Part shown: piece after piece, positions 1 to 11,551 of the stretch
Numbering within the stretch: position 1 is the first letter of the stretch
Layout of the letters: every line of letters starts with the position of its first letter
Origin: Pseudomonas vanderleydeniana
GTDB taxonomy: Bacteria; Pseudomonadota; Gammaproteobacteria; Pseudomonadales; Pseudomonadaceae
Direction: 5' to 3'
NCBI RefSeq assembly: GCF_014268755.2
Contig: NZ_CP077093.1
Location: 434,001 to 498,000 of the forward strand
DNA: 64,000 nucleotides
Program-made: the position numbers and the translations under genes
Notes under the pieces: generated by a model
Told to the model about the DNA's origin: nothing
What the model saw: the letters and a program-made list of their open reading frames with translations, nothing else
Database searches by the model: none

Positions 1-618
1 GTCCAGGTGGCTGTCGAAGTCGCTGCAGGCGAACTCCAGGCGATCCTCGGCGGCGGCGAAGTACACCGGTGCGCGGAACACCGTGTGCCAGGGCTTGGGA
101 TCGGCCGGTTCGGTGCGCCGCAAGTGCACGGCCAGTGGCGCATATTCGCGGCCCAGGCGGTTGCGGCAGGTGCGTACGTAGATCGCCGCGAACGCGTCGA
201 TGGCTTCCGGGGCCGGCTCGGGGCTGTCCTTGGGGACCCGCAGGTAGAAGCAGTAGCGCTCGCCTTCACGGCTCAGTTCCAGCTCCAGGGCGTCGCTGAC
301 CACCGGGTGATACCGCACGATCCGTTCGAATACCTCGCGCAGGCTGCCGCTGGCGACCAGCGCATAACCGAGGGCATGAAAGGTGGTCGGGCTGACGAAC
401 CGCGACACCCGCAGGCCGATTGCCGGGTCGCCGCTGTTTGCGACCGCCAGTTGCCACAGGCGGGTGGTGGCCGACAGCGGGTAGCGGGCGTTGGGATCGT
501 CCATCAGCTGCGGGTCGACCCCGGCCTCGCGGCACAGGGATGCGCTGTCGAGTCCAAGGGCGTCGAGCTGCTTGCGCAGGGCGCGGGTCCAGCTGGAAAG
601 CGAGGTCGGTTCAGGCAT
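1..618 (-). CDS. AraC-family transcriptional regulator, C-terminal part outside window
   Basis: Reading the minus strand from ATG at 618 gives an uninterrupted frame to the window edge that starts MPEPTSLSSWTRALRKQ. The visible 206 residues match the arabinose-binding-type N-terminal domain of the large AraC subgroup; landmarks are LCREAGVDPQLMDDP and FVSPTTFHALGYALV. The two helix-turn-helix motifs expected at the C-terminus would lie beyond base 1, so the assignment rests on the N-terminal domain alone. It is divergent from the membrane desaturase gene at 715, with about 96 bases between start codons, which makes that gene its likely target. The ligand is unknown. Confidence 0.85.
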   Translation of the reverse strand, partial: MPEPTSLSSWTRALRKQLDALGLDSASLCREAGVDPQLMDDPNARYPLSATTRLWQLAVANSGDPAIGLRVSRFVSPTTFHALGYALVASGSLREVFERIVRYHPVVSDALELELSREGERYCFYLRVPKDSPEPAPEAIDAFAAIYVRTCRNRLGREYAPLAVHLRRTEPADPKPWHTVFRAPVYFAAAEDRLEFACSDFDSHLD

Positions 619-714
619 GTTGGCGCGTCCGGTCAACGGGTTGGCGTTCGCGGCTACGGCCTCCAGGGATGCTACGGCGCAAGATGCGAACATCAATGAC
701 CAGAGGATGGAATC

Positions 715-1803
715 ATGGAAGGTGTTTGCGCAAGTCCCCAGGCCGCGAATATTCAGGCCATGGACGATCAGCAGCGTTCCGCGCGCATTCGTGAGGTGGT
801 GCTGGCCCGTGGCGTCGAGCTGCGCCGGCGCTACCCGCTGCTCAACCACCAGGACGCCCTCGGCGCGGGCATCCTGGCCTTTGCCCTGGCCGGCATGATC
901 GGCTCGGCGGCGCTCTACATCGAGGGTTACCTGGCGTGGTGGGCGTGCCTGCTGATCAACGCCTTCCTGGCTTCGCTGACCCACGAGCTGGAGCACGACC
1001 TGATCCACAGCATGTATTTCCGTAAGCAGCGCGTGCCGCACAACCTGATGCTGGCGCTGGTCTGGCTGGCACGGCCGAGCACCATCAACCCGTGGGTGCG
1101 CCGTCACCTGCACCTCAACCATCACAAGGTCTCGGGCACCGAGGCCGACATGGAGGAACGGGCGATCACCAACGGCGAACCCTGGGGCCTGGCGCGGCTG
1201 CTGATGGTCGGCGACAACGTCATGTCGGCGCTGATCCGCGCGGGGCGGGCGAAGACCTGGGCGCACCGGCGCAGCATCCTCAAGCGCGTGGCGTTGGTCT
1301 ATGCACCGCTGGCGCTGCTGCACTGGGGGGCGTGGTATGTGTTCCTGGGCTTCCATGGCGCCAACGGCGTCGCCGCGTTGCTGGGCGGTTCGATCGACTG
1401 GTCGGCCGGGACCCTGGCGACGATGCGGGTGATCGACATCGCCGCGGTGGTGATCATCGGGCCGAACGTGTTGCGCACCTTCTGCCTGCATTTCATCAGC
1501 TCGAACATGCACTACTACGGTGACGTCGAGCCGGGCAACGTGATCCAGCAGACCCAGGTGCTCAACCCCTGGTGGCTCTGGCCGTTGCAGGCGTTCTGCT
1601 TCAACTTCGGCAGCACCCACGGCATTCATCACTTCGTGGTCAAGGAACCGTTCTATATCCGCCAACTGACCGCGCCGGTGGCGCACCAGGTGATGGCCGA
1701 GATGGGCGTGCGCTTCAATGATTTCGGCACGTTTGGCCGGGCGAATCGCTTTGTGCGCGAGGATCGGGGCAGTGTACAAGAGGTGAGCCGCGCTCGGGCC
1801 TGA
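715..1803 (+). CDS. Membrane fatty-acid desaturase / alkane hydroxylase-like protein
   Basis: A 362-residue integral membrane di-iron protein. The three histidine clusters of the desaturase/hydroxylase superfamily are visible: HELEHDLIH, then HLHLNHHK, and near the C-terminus HGIHHF. Hydrophobic stretches around 'ILAFALAGMIGSAALYI' and 'LVYAPLALLHWGAWYVF' are the likely membrane segments. I chose the ATG at 715 because AGAGGA lies 7 bases before it; a second ATG at 760 has no clear ribosome site. The protein would insert double bonds into, or hydroxylate, acyl or alkyl chains. The substrate cannot be read from sequence. The divergent AraC regulator is its probable control. Confidence 0.82.
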   Translation: MEGVCASPQAANIQAMDDQQRSARIREVVLARGVELRRRYPLLNHQDALGAGILAFALAGMIGSAALYIEGYLAWWACLLINAFLASLTHELEHDLIHSMYFRKQRVPHNLMLALVWLARPSTINPWVRRHLHLNHHKVSGTEADMEERAITNGEPWGLARLLMVGDNVMSALIRAGRAKTWAHRRSILKRVALVYAPLALLHWGAWYVFLGFHGANGVAALLGGSIDWSAGTLATMRVIDIAAVVIIGPNVLRTFCLHFISSNMHYYGDVEPGNVIQQTQVLNPWWLWPLQAFCFNFGSTHGIHHFVVKEPFYIRQLTAPVAHQVMAEMGVRFNDFGTFGRANRFVREDRGSVQEVSRARA

Positions 1804-1818
1804 GTGTGTGGTTGGTTA

Positions 1819-1955
1819 CCTGTGGCGAGCGGGCTTGCCCGCGCTCGACTGCAAGGCAGTCGTAAAGTCGGCACGCACGGTGTACCTGATGCTACGCATG
1901 GATTGGTTTTGGGGCTGCTTTGCAGCCCTACGCGGGCAAGCCCGCTCGCCACAGG
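1819..1955. repeat. REP pair (family 1, CTGTGGCGAGCGGGCTTG)
   Basis: Two inverted copies of a REP palindrome (core GTGGCGAGCGGGCTTGCCCG and its complement) flank about 85 bases. It lies between the desaturase gene and the 3' end of atsA. The same element recurs near 9.7, 22.8 and, in variant form, 50.4 kb. Confidence 0.9.
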
Positions 1956-1963
1956 AGTAAGGC

Positions 1964-4399
<2,436 letters not shown>

Positions 4400-4403
<4 letters not shown>

Positions 4404-5998
4404 GCGTGTCTCCAGCGGGTGGCGCGGGTTTCAAGGCGTTGTCCGAGCAGGTTGATCAGGGCGCCGGTGAGACCGACCACGAGCATGCCGGCCATGATCA
4501 CGTCCATTCGCAGCAGTTGCTGGGCGCCGATCATCAGTGAGCCGATGCCGCCGTTGGACGGCATGAAGTATTCGGCGCCGAGGGTGCCCAGCCAGGCATA
4601 GATCAGGCTCAGGCGCAGCCCGGCGAAGATCCCTGGCGCGGCGCCGGGCAGGACCAGTTTGCCCAGCCGCTGCCACAGGCCCAGGCGCAGCACCCGGGCC
4701 GCCTCGGTCAGTTGGGGCGAGAGGTGGGCGACGCTGCGCTGGGTGGCGATGAACAGCGGGAAGAACGCCGCGAGACCGACGAACACCACCTTGGCCCATT
4801 CACCCAGGCCGAACCAGGCGGTGATCAGTGGCACCCAGGCGAAGATCGCGATCTGGCGCAGTGCCGACAGGCTCGGGCCGAGCAGGCGTTCGCCGGTCTT
4901 CGACAGCCCCAGCAGCAAGCCCAGGCCGAGGCCCAGCGAACCGCCGAGCAACAGGCCGGCGAAGGTGCGTTTCAGGCTCAGGCCGAGGCTGCCCGGCAGG
5001 CTGCCGTCGAGCAGGCCGCTCCAGGTGCCATGCAGCACCGCCAGGGGGCTGGCGAGGATGCTGCCGTCGACCCACTCGAGTTCGCTCGCCAGTTGCCAGA
5101 GCACCAGCAGCGTCAGCGGCAGCAGCCACGGTTGCAGGCGTTGCCAGCCGTGGTAGCGCGGACCGCGGGGAATCTGCGCGGTGGCCGGGTGCGGCCAGTG
5201 CACCAGGCGCCGGTCGAGCAGGGCGATGCCGCGATCCATCAGCACGCCGATCACACCGATGACCAGGATGCAGACGAAGACGATGTCGAGCATGAACAAC
5301 TGGCGGGCATAGACCATCAGGTAGCCGATACCCTCGCTGGAGGCCAGCAGTTCCACCGCGAGCAGCGAGGTCCAGCCGGCGGCCAGGGCCAGGCGCAGGC
5401 CGGCCATGAATGCGGGGAGTGCGGCCGGCAGGATCAGCCGGCGCACCAGCAGGTACGGCGACAGCCGCAGCACCACCGCCGCTTCGCGCAGGCGCGGCTG
5501 GGCATCGCGCACGCCGACCAGGGTGTGCAGGGTCACGGGGACCACGATGGCCTTGATCAGCACCACCAGCTTGAGCAGTTCGCCGATGCCGAAGAACACC
5601 ATGAACAGCGGAATCCAGGCCAGCGTCGGAATCTGCGCCAGGGCGTTGAAGGTGGGGAGCACCAGGCGTTCGGCGCGGCGGCTGAAACCGAGACTGGCGC
5701 CGAACAGCGCACCGATGCCGACCCCGGCGAGCAGCCCGTACAGCAGCCGTTGCAGACTTATCCACAAGTGGCTCCACAACTCGCCGCTGCCCAGCTCCAG
5801 GGCACTCTGCGCGACCAGCGCCGGTGACGGCAGGACCTGCTCGCTCATCCAGTGCTGGCGGCTGGCGGTCCACCACAGGGCGGCGAGGGCCAGGGGCAGC
5901 AGCCAGGGCAACAGACGCTGGCCGAGGTTGGGCCACGGTTTGCGGTTCCCGTCGGGTGGCAGCGTCAGCGGCAGGCTGAGGAGAGAAACACGGGCCAT
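4400..5998 (-). CDS. atsB: Sulfate-ester ABC importer, fused double permease AtsB
   Basis: This 532-residue inner-membrane protein is a tandem fusion of two binding-protein-dependent permease domains. Each half has its own EAA loop: [18 protein letters not shown] in the first and EAARVLRLGLWQRLGKLV in the second. One polypeptide can therefore supply both transmembrane halves of the importer. I chose the ATG at 5998, which gives MARVSLLSLP. It has a strong GGAGGT 5 bases upstream; the longer frame up to 6196 has no such site and would run through the regulatory region. First gene of atsBCA, divergent from atsR. Confidence 0.92.
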
Positions 5999-6304
5999 GG
6001 CAGACCTCCGTTGTCGGTTTTCCGGGCGATGCACGGCGTCAGGATCTATATGCTTGTTAGATCTATAAATAATCTTATCGATGCTATTGGGAGATAAGAA
6101 AAAGCCATTTAAGGCCTGTGGGGAGCCGGCATCCAATGCATTCGGAGAATATTTTCCATGCATTTCCCGCATATCCCCGCAGGGTGGCGGTTTCACTGCT
6201 TATATTTCCAAAAGTTACTAAAATGTGAATTATTAGTATTTTATTGTTGGTTCGAACTGTGCCTACCTTCAGCGCCTCGAAGCCTTTCGCCAAGGAGCAC
6301 CACG
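5999..6304. promoter_or_regulatory. Divergent atsBCA / atsR control region
   Basis: These 306 bases without a gene are AT-rich in an otherwise GC-rich window and separate two divergent sulfur-ester transcripts. They contain the LysR-type operator described separately at 6136-6172. They also contain AT-rich stretches around 6045-6100 and 6190-6245 that could hold the promoters and a CysB-type site. No exact start points can be set from sequence. Confidence 0.7.
6136..6172 (+). promoter_or_regulatory. LysR-type operator, site A (ATGC-N18-ATGC-N7-GCAT)
   Basis: ATGC, 18 bases, ATGC, 7 bases, GCAT. The last part is an inverted repeat with the T-N11-A pattern typical of LysR-type boxes. Four more sites in this window have exactly the same spacing (8543-8582, 11499-11535, 12573-12612, 15887-15923), all next to sulfate-ester genes. 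This one lies between atsB and atsR. Confidence 0.7.
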
Positions 6305-7330
6305 ATGAAAACCCTGTTCAACGGCCGCCTCACCCGGCTCTTCGCCAGCACCGCGCTGGCTGGCGTGCTCGGCTGCCTGTCGCTGACCGCAGCCGCCGCC
6401 GAGGTCAAGGAAATCCGTATCGCGGTGCCCGACCTGAGCGCCGGTACCCAGCACAGCGGCGGTGGCGTGGTGGATGTGCTGCGCAGCCAGCAGATCCTGG
6501 AAAAGGCCTTTGCCGACCAGGGCATCAAAATCCAGTGGAATTTCTTCAAGGGAGCGGGCCCGGTGATCAACGAGGCGATCGCCAACGGCCAGGTGGACTT
6601 CGCCTACCTGGGTGACCTGGCAGCCATCATCGGCAAGTCCAACGGGCTGGATACACGGCTGCTCAGTGCCACCGCGCGTGGAATCAAGCAGTACCTGGGC
6701 GTGGTCCCGGGTTCGGGGATCAATTCCCTGCAGGACCTCAAGGGCAAGCGCGTGGCGGTGTTCCGGGGAACCGCCTGCCAGCTGTCCTTCGATGCCGCGC
6801 TGGCCAGCCAGGGCCTGAGCGAGAAGGACATCAAGGTCATCAACCTGGACTTCAGCGCGGCGGTGGCGGCACTGGCGGCGAAACAGGTCGATGCCTCCTG
6901 GGGCGGTTCGAACCTGACAGCGCTGCAGGCCAAGGGCCTGGCGGAGCTGCCGGTGACGACCAGGACCCTGGGTGGAGCAGGCAGCATCCAGAGCGTGCTG
7001 CTGGGCTCGGGAGCCTTCGTCGATGCCCATCCGGAGCTGGTCGCCAAGCTGCTCAAGGCGCAACAGCAGGCGGTGGACTGGCTGACGCAGGAGAGCAACA
7101 GGGACGCCTATGTCCAGCTGGTGTCCGGGCTGGCGAGTTATCCACAGCTGATTCTGCAGCAGGACCTCAAGGACGAGAAACTGAGCGAGATCTTCCCCTC
7201 GCAGCTCGACCCGGTGTTCCTCGGCAAGCTGCAGGACTCGGTGGACCTGGCGGCGCAGCAGAAGCTGATTCGCAAGCCGTTCAAGGTGGCGGACTGGGTG
7301 GCGCCGAACCTGGCGGCGGCGGGGCTCTGA
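6305..7330 (+). CDS. atsR: Periplasmic sulfate-ester-binding protein AtsR
   Basis: A 341-residue solute-binding protein of the SsuA/TauA/NMT1 group. A signal peptide is clear: KTLFNGRLTRLFASTALAGV, then a hydrophobic run ending at TAAAAE. The mature protein has the fold's usual features, such as GKRVAVFRGTACQLSFDAAL and ANGQVDFAYLGDLAA. The ATG at 6305 has AAGGAG 7 bases before it; upstream frame extension would cross the regulatory region. It delivers sulfate esters to AtsB/AtsC and is transcribed divergently from them. The assignment to sulfate esters rather than sulfonates rests on linkage to atsBCA and atsK. Confidence 0.9.
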   Translation: MKTLFNGRLTRLFASTALAGVLGCLSLTAAAAEVKEIRIAVPDLSAGTQHSGGGVVDVLRSQQILEKAFADQGIKIQWNFFKGAGPVINEAIANGQVDFAYLGDLAAIIGKSNGLDTRLLSATARGIKQYLGVVPGSGINSLQDLKGKRVAVFRGTACQLSFDAALASQGLSEKDIKVINLDFSAAVAALAAKQVDASWGGSNLTALQAKGLAELPVTTRTLGGAGSIQSVLLGSGAFVDAHPELVAKLLKAQQQAVDWLTQESNRDAYVQLVSGLASYPQLILQQDLKDEKLSEIFPSQLDPVFLGKLQDSVDLAAQQKLIRKPFKVADWVAPNLAAAGL

Positions 7331-7387
7331 CCAGCGCTGTTCTTTAGGCTATGAACGAAATCGCTTGAAACTTGGTTATGCGGCGTT

Positions 7388-7460
7388 AAAAACCGGCTCG
7401 GAATGCTCATTGACAACCAGTCAAGTCGGGCGCGACCCCGGGCGTTCCTCGCCGGTTTTT
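7388..7460. repeat. Long inverted repeat downstream of atsR
   Basis: Arms AAAAACCGGC (7388-7397) and GCCGGTTTTT (7451-7460) are exact complements separated by 53 bases. The right arm ends in a T-run, so it could act as a terminator for atsR, though the loop is long. The REP pair at 7511 follows. Confidence 0.4.
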
Positions 7461-7510
7461 GCCTTGCCTAACCTGCGTTTCAAACAATTTCGTACACAGC
7501 CTAGGGCCTG

Positions 7511-7616
7511 TTCGCGGATAAACCGGGGCGCCGGACCGCCGGCTCCCACAGTTTTGCGTCGATCACAAGATTTGTGGTCGGCACAGTACCTTGTGGGAGC
7601 AGGATTCATCCGCGAA
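7511..7616. repeat. REP pair (family 2, TTCGCGGATAAACCGG)
   Basis: Inverted copies of a different palindrome, TTCGCGGATAA...GGCTCCCACA and its complement TGTGGGAGC...CATCCGCGAA. It sits between the ends of atsR and the first LysR gene. The same family appears near 21.2, 36.7 and 42.6 kb. Confidence 0.85.
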
Positions 7617-7624
7617 AGGGGTCT

Positions 7625-8545
7625 TCAGACCGCCACCCGCTCCTCCAGGTTATCCACAGCCACCAGCGTTTCGATCATCGCCCGCGCCGCCGGTGACAAG
7701 CGGAATCCGGTGCGGCTGACGATGCCGCAGCGCGCGCTCAGGTTCTCGATGTTCTGCGGCAGGTTGCGCCAGTGCAACTGCACCAGCGAACCCTTTTCCA
7801 CATCCTCCTCGAAGGCCTCGCGACTGCCCAGGCCGATCGCATTGGAACGACGGACGATCTTCACCAACGCCGGAAAATGCTCGGTCTCGATATTCGGCGA
7901 AAAGTCCATGCGACCACTCAGGTTCGCCAACAGCTTGCGGATACCCGGCGGAATCAGCGTGGCCGCCAGCGGGTAATCGAACATGTCGTTGGTCGACAGG
8001 CTCTCCTTGGCCAGTAACGGGTGTCCGGGCCGGCAGAAGAACACGCCGCCACGGGGCCGCAGTGCCTGGGTCTGGAAGTTCGGGTCGGCCTCGAAATGGC
8101 GAATGTCGGCAATGAAGAACTCGATCTCCTCGCGGCTCAGGCTGCGGCTGAGCCGTTCCCAGTTATCCACACGGAAGCGGGTGTGGACCTTCGGGTGCGC
8201 ATTGAGAAACCGCGCCACCGCCTCCGGCACCAGCTTCACCGCCGGAGCCGGGCCACAGCCGAAGCGCAGTTCGCCGGCATCGAGCTTGGTCATCTGCGTC
8301 ACTTCGGCACTGAGCAGCGCCGCGCCCTGCACCAGACTCAGCGCGTGCTGCAGCACCACCTGGCCCTCGGGAGTGGGGCGCAGGTCCTTGTTGCCACGGT
8401 CCACCAGCACGCAGCCGAACTCCTGTTCCAGGCCCTGGATACTGCGGCTGAAGGCCGGCTGGGTGATGCCCATCGCGTCCGCCGCACGGACGAAGCTGCG
8501 GTGTTCGTTGAGGGCGATGAAGTAACGCAACTGGCGAAGATCCAT
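7625..8545 (-). CDS. LysR-family regulator 1 of the sulfate-ester island
   Basis: A 306-residue LysR-type regulator. The winged helix is in the first 60 residues (MDLRQLRYFIALNEHRSFVR, then GITQPAFSRSIQGLE). It is followed by an effector domain that contains FGCGPAPA and RFRVDNWERLSRSL. I prefer the ATG at 8545 over one at 8560, because GGGAAAG lies 6 bases before it and most family members begin MDLRQL. It is paralogous to the regulator at 11633-12580; both share GELRFGCGPAP, GIVSR-GYRLSP and a C-terminal EERVAV/LEQVAV. An operator-like site covers its own start, suggesting autoregulation, and it is divergent from atsK. Confidence 0.9.
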   Translation of the reverse strand: MDLRQLRYFIALNEHRSFVRAADAMGITQPAFSRSIQGLEQEFGCVLVDRGNKDLRPTPEGQVVLQHALSLVQGAALLSAEVTQMTKLDAGELRFGCGPAPAVKLVPEAVARFLNAHPKVHTRFRVDNWERLSRSLSREEIEFFIADIRHFEADPNFQTQALRPRGGVFFCRPGHPLLAKESLSTNDMFDYPLAATLIPPGIRKLLANLSGRMDFSPNIETEHFPALVKIVRRSNAIGLGSREAFEEDVEKGSLVQLHWRNLPQNIENLSARCGIVSRTGFRLSPAARAMIETLVAVDNLEERVAV

Positions 8546-8582
8546 ATGCTTTCCCGGCATCCGAAAAATAGCTCGAAGGTAT
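8543..8582 (-). promoter_or_regulatory. LysR-type operator, site D
   Basis: On the minus strand the pattern is ATAC-N18-ATGC-N7-GCAT. It matches site A with one base change in the first quartet. It overlaps the ribosome site and start codon of LysR gene 1 and lies about 145 bases from the atsK start, so it could serve autorepression and atsK activation. Confidence 0.65.
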
Positions 8583-8616
8583 TTGCGACGAGCTGGGCTT
8601 GAGGTTTTAAATGCAA

Positions 8617-8671
8617 GCTCTTATTCCGTCAACGAAGCATGTGAATATCTATTAGATCTAAATTGAATATA
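8617..8671 (+). promoter_or_regulatory. AT-rich CysB-like region upstream of atsK
   Basis: It contains TTATTCCGTCAACGAA (8621-8636), which resembles TTATTCCTTAACGAA before the hydrolase gene at 18412. It also contains TAAATTGAATATA (8659-8671), which recurs exactly before ssuE (61898-61910). The sharing with other sulfur promoters suggests a common activator such as CysB or a relative; this is inference. Confidence 0.4.
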
Positions 8672-8727
8672 GATAGAGCGTTGTTTCGCTGCGGCTCAAA
8701 CCGTAAGCAGTCGACGAGGGTCCTTCC

Positions 8728-9633
8728 ATGAGCAATGCCGCACTTGCTGTAAAACCTGCCGTACACGCCCTGGACATTCATCCGGTGGCCGGTCGTATCG
8801 GAGCCGAGATCCGTGGGATCGCGCTTTCCGGCGAGCTGGATGCCAGCGTCATCGAGGCGATCCAGCAGGCGCTGTTGCAGTACAAGGTGATCTTCTTCCG
8901 GGGCCAGACCCACCTCGACGACCAGAGCCAGGAGGCGTTCGCCCAATTGCTCGGCGAGCCGGTGGCGCACCCGACGGTGCCGGTGCGCGATGGCACCCGC
9001 TACCTGATGGAACTGGACGGCACCCAGGGCCAGCGCGCCAACTCCTGGCACACCGACGTGACCTTCGTCGACGCCTATCCGAAAGCCTCGATCCTGCGCT
9101 CGGTGCTGGCCCCGGCGTCCGGTGGCGACACGGTGTGGGCCAACACGGCGGCGGCCTACGACGAGTTGCCGGCGGAGTTGCGCGAGCTGGCGGACAAGCT
9201 CTGGGCGGTGCACAGCAACGAGTACGACTACGCCGGGCTGCGGCCGAACGTTTCGGCGGAGAAACAGGAGCGCTATCGCCAGGTGTTCACCTCCACCGTG
9301 TACGAGACCGAACACCCGGTGGTGCGTGTGCACCCGATCAGCGGCGAGCGCAGCCTGCTGCTGGGGCACTTCGTCAAGCGCATCAAGGGGTACGTGCCCG
9401 CGGACTCGGCGCACCTGTTCGGCCTGCTGCAGAGCCATGTGACACGCCTGGAGAACACCGTGCGCTGGCGCTGGCAGACGGGTGACGTGGCGATCTGGGA
9501 CAACCGCGCGACCCAGCACTACGCGGTGGACGACTACGGCACCCAGGAACGCATCGTGCGCCGGGTGACGCTCAAGGGCGAGGTGCCGGTGGGGGTGCAG
9601 GGGCAGCGTAGCCAGACCCTGCGCGGGGCTTGA
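8728..9633 (+). CDS. atsK: Alkylsulfatase AtsK, 2-oxoglutarate/Fe(II)-dependent dioxygenase
   Basis: A 301-residue TauD-family dioxygenase that oxidises the carbon next to the ester oxygen of alkyl sulfates, releasing an aldehyde and sulfate. The length and the key residues coincide with the characterised P. putida AtsK: iron ligands His108 and Asp110 in NSWHTDVTF, His264 in NRATQHYAVDDYG, and the 2-oxoglutarate-binding arginines 275/279. It is cytoplasmic with no signal peptide. It is divergent from LysR gene 1 and transcribed alone. Substrate preference (medium-chain alkyl sulfates) is inferred from the family. Confidence 0.95.
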   Translation: MSNAALAVKPAVHALDIHPVAGRIGAEIRGIALSGELDASVIEAIQQALLQYKVIFFRGQTHLDDQSQEAFAQLLGEPVAHPTVPVRDGTRYLMELDGTQGQRANSWHTDVTFVDAYPKASILRSVLAPASGGDTVWANTAAAYDELPAELRELADKLWAVHSNEYDYAGLRPNVSAEKQERYRQVFTSTVYETEHPVVRVHPISGERSLLLGHFVKRIKGYVPADSAHLFGLLQSHVTRLENTVRWRWQTGDVAIWDNRATQHYAVDDYGTQERIVRRVTLKGEVPVGVQGQRSQTLRGA

Positions 9634-9666
9634 ACCCGAAGGGATGCCGACTGTGGTGGTATCGGT

Positions 9667-9802
9667 CTGTGGCGAGCGGGCTTGCCCGCGCTGGGACGCA
9701 ACGCGTCCCCAAAACCTGCTACCGCGTTTTATCGGATATATCACGATGTCTGGTTTCAGGGGTGCCTTGCACCCCAGCGCGGGCAAGCCCGCTCGCCACA
9801 GG
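9667..9802. repeat. REP pair (family 1)
   Basis: Inverted CTGTGGCGAGCGGGCTTGCC palindromes around about 90 bases, between the convergent ends of atsK and the second sulfatase gene. Confidence 0.9.
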
Positions 9803-9832
9803 TTCCTGTTGAGCCAGGACTCGTTTGTTCAG

Positions 9833-11437
9833 TCACCAAACCCCGATCTGCACCACCTTCTCCGTCTCCGGCTCGCCATAGCGGAACCGCTGCCCGCGCA
9901 GGTCGATTTCCTCGTGGCTGATGGTGGTCCGGCGCTTGAGGCCACGCAGCCAGTCGAGCAGATAGCCCAGGTGTTCCTCGCGCACCGTGGCGAACGCCGG
10001 GTCGGCGCCCAGGTCGTGCAGTTCCTGCGGATCGTTCCGCAGGTCGAACAACTGCGGGCGGAAGCCGTCGTAGGCCAGGTACTTCCAGCGTTCGCTACGG
10101 ACCATGGTCATCCGGCAACGGTCGATCGGCTGGCCCAGCCGCTCCCGCGCCGGGGCCTGGAAGGCGTAGTCGTACTCGGCAACGGCGTAGCGGCGCCAGT
10201 CCGGTTGATCACCGTGCAACAGCGGCACCAGTGAGCGCCCCTCCAGCCGGTGTTCCGCTCCCGGCAGCCCCAATGCGTCGAGAAAGGTCGGCAGTGCGTC
10301 GATGGTTTCCACCAGTCGCTCGTCCACCGTACCCCGGGTGCCATCCGCCGCTGCGCGCGGATCTCGGACGATCAGTGGCACACCCACCGCCGGCTCGAGC
10401 AGGAATTCCTTCTCGCCAAGGAAGTGGTCGCCGAGGAAGTCGCCATGGTCGCTGGTGAAGACGATCAGCGTATCGTCCCAGCGTCCGCTCGACTGCAAGG
10501 CATCGAACAGCCGTCCGAGCTGGTCGTCCACTTGCTTGATCAGGCCCATGTAGGTCGGCACCACGTTCAGGCGTACCTCGTCACGGGAGAAGTTCCGGCT
10601 CTCCTCGTGCTGGCGGAAGGCGTTGTACACCGGGTGATCGCTGGCCTTGCCAGGTTGCGGGCGTATCGGCGCGAGCACCTGCTCATGTCCGTACAGCGCG
10701 TGATAGGGCGCCGGGGCGATGTACGGCCAGTGCGGCTTGATGTACGACAGATGCAGGCACCAGGGTTGCTCGCCCTGTTCGCTGATGAAGTCGAGGGCCC
10801 GGTCGGTGGTGTAGACCGTTTCCGAATGCTGCTCGGGAATACGCGCCGGGCGATGGGCGTTGCGCATTTTCCAGCCGCTGAGGATTTCGCCGTCGCTGCC
10901 TTCGGCGGCGTTGGCCCAGTCGTGCCAGGGGTTCTGGCCGCTATAGCCGAGCCCGCGCAGGTAATGGGTGTAGGGCGCCGACTCGCGCTTGTCGGCGAAC
11001 AGCGGACTGTCGGGGTAGATGCCATCGTGGCGCATCCAGGGCTCGAAACCGACCTCGTTCAGAGGCTCGGCCTGGGGACTGTCGGGGTCGATGGCGAGCC
11101 GTTGCAGGGCATCGAGATTGGGCGTCGCATGGGTCTTGCCGACCAGCGCGGTACGGATGCCGTGGGGGCGCAGGTAGTCGCCGAGGGTCAATTCTTCCAG
11201 TGGCAGCGGCACGGCGTTCCAGGCCACCTGGTGGCTGCTGACGTAGCGCCCGGTGTAGGCCGACATCCGCGACGGGCCGCAGATCGTGCCCTGGGTGTAG
11301 GCGCGGCTGAAACGCACACCGGCGGCGGCCAGGCGGTCGATGTTCGGCGTGTGCAGGTGAGGGTGGCCATAGCAGGACAGGTAATCGCGACGTAGCTGGT
11401 CGCACATGATGTAAAGCACGTTGCGCACATGAGGCAT
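9833..11437 (-). CDS. Second type I sulfatase (sulfatase/phosphonate-ester hydrolase group), substrate unknown
   Basis: A 534-residue alkaline-phosphatase-superfamily hydrolase. The metal-binding start NVLYIMCDQLRRDYLSCYGHP is followed by ICGPSRMSAYTGRY, with the modifiable cysteine at residue 53 in C-G-P-S-R. Further landmarks are the metal site VFTSDHGDFLGDH and GKTHATPN. There is no signal peptide. It is very different from AtsA and closer in style to the choline-sulfatase/phosphonate monoester hydrolase branch, so its ester substrate is open. Its own operator-like site lies about 61 bases upstream and the paralogous LysR gene is next. It is likely a second sulfate-ester cleaving enzyme of this island. 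Confidence 0.88.
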   Translation of the reverse strand: MPHVRNVLYIMCDQLRRDYLSCYGHPHLHTPNIDRLAAAGVRFSRAYTQGTICGPSRMSAYTGRYVSSHQVAWNAVPLPLEELTLGDYLRPHGIRTALVGKTHATPNLDALQRLAIDPDSPQAEPLNEVGFEPWMRHDGIYPDSPLFADKRESAPYTHYLRGLGYSGQNPWHDWANAAEGSDGEILSGWKMRNAHRPARIPEQHSETVYTTDRALDFISEQGEQPWCLHLSYIKPHWPYIAPAPYHALYGHEQVLAPIRPQPGKASDHPVYNAFRQHEESRNFSRDEVRLNVVPTYMGLIKQVDDQLGRLFDALQSSGRWDDTLIVFTSDHGDFLGDHFLGEKEFLLEPAVGVPLIVRDPRAAADGTRGTVDERLVETIDALPTFLDALGLPGAEHRLEGRSLVPLLHGDQPDWRRYAVAEYDYAFQAPARERLGQPIDRCRMTMVRSERWKYLAYDGFRPQLFDLRNDPQELHDLGADPAFATVREEHLGYLLDWLRGLKRRTTISHEEIDLRGQRFRYGEPETEKVVQIGVW

Positions 11438-11498
11438 GGGAATTCACCGCAGTGGAAGACAGGTAGGCGATTTCGCGGGGTGGGGCGGATTTCGACAA

Positions 11499-11535
11499 GT
11501 GCATTCGGTGACTGTTTTTCATGCATCCGGTGCAT
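11499..11535 (+). promoter_or_regulatory. LysR-type operator, site B
   Basis: GTGC-N18-ATGC-N7-GCAT, upstream of the second sulfatase gene, which starts at 11437 on the minus strand. Same spacing as the other four sites. Confidence 0.68.
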
Positions 11536-11551
11536 GGCGGTGGGGCATGAG

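Noticed and set aside
6158..6304. Upstream extension of atsR by 49 codons
   Set aside because: It would start in the operator, destroy the signal peptide position and ignore the AAGGAG before 6305.
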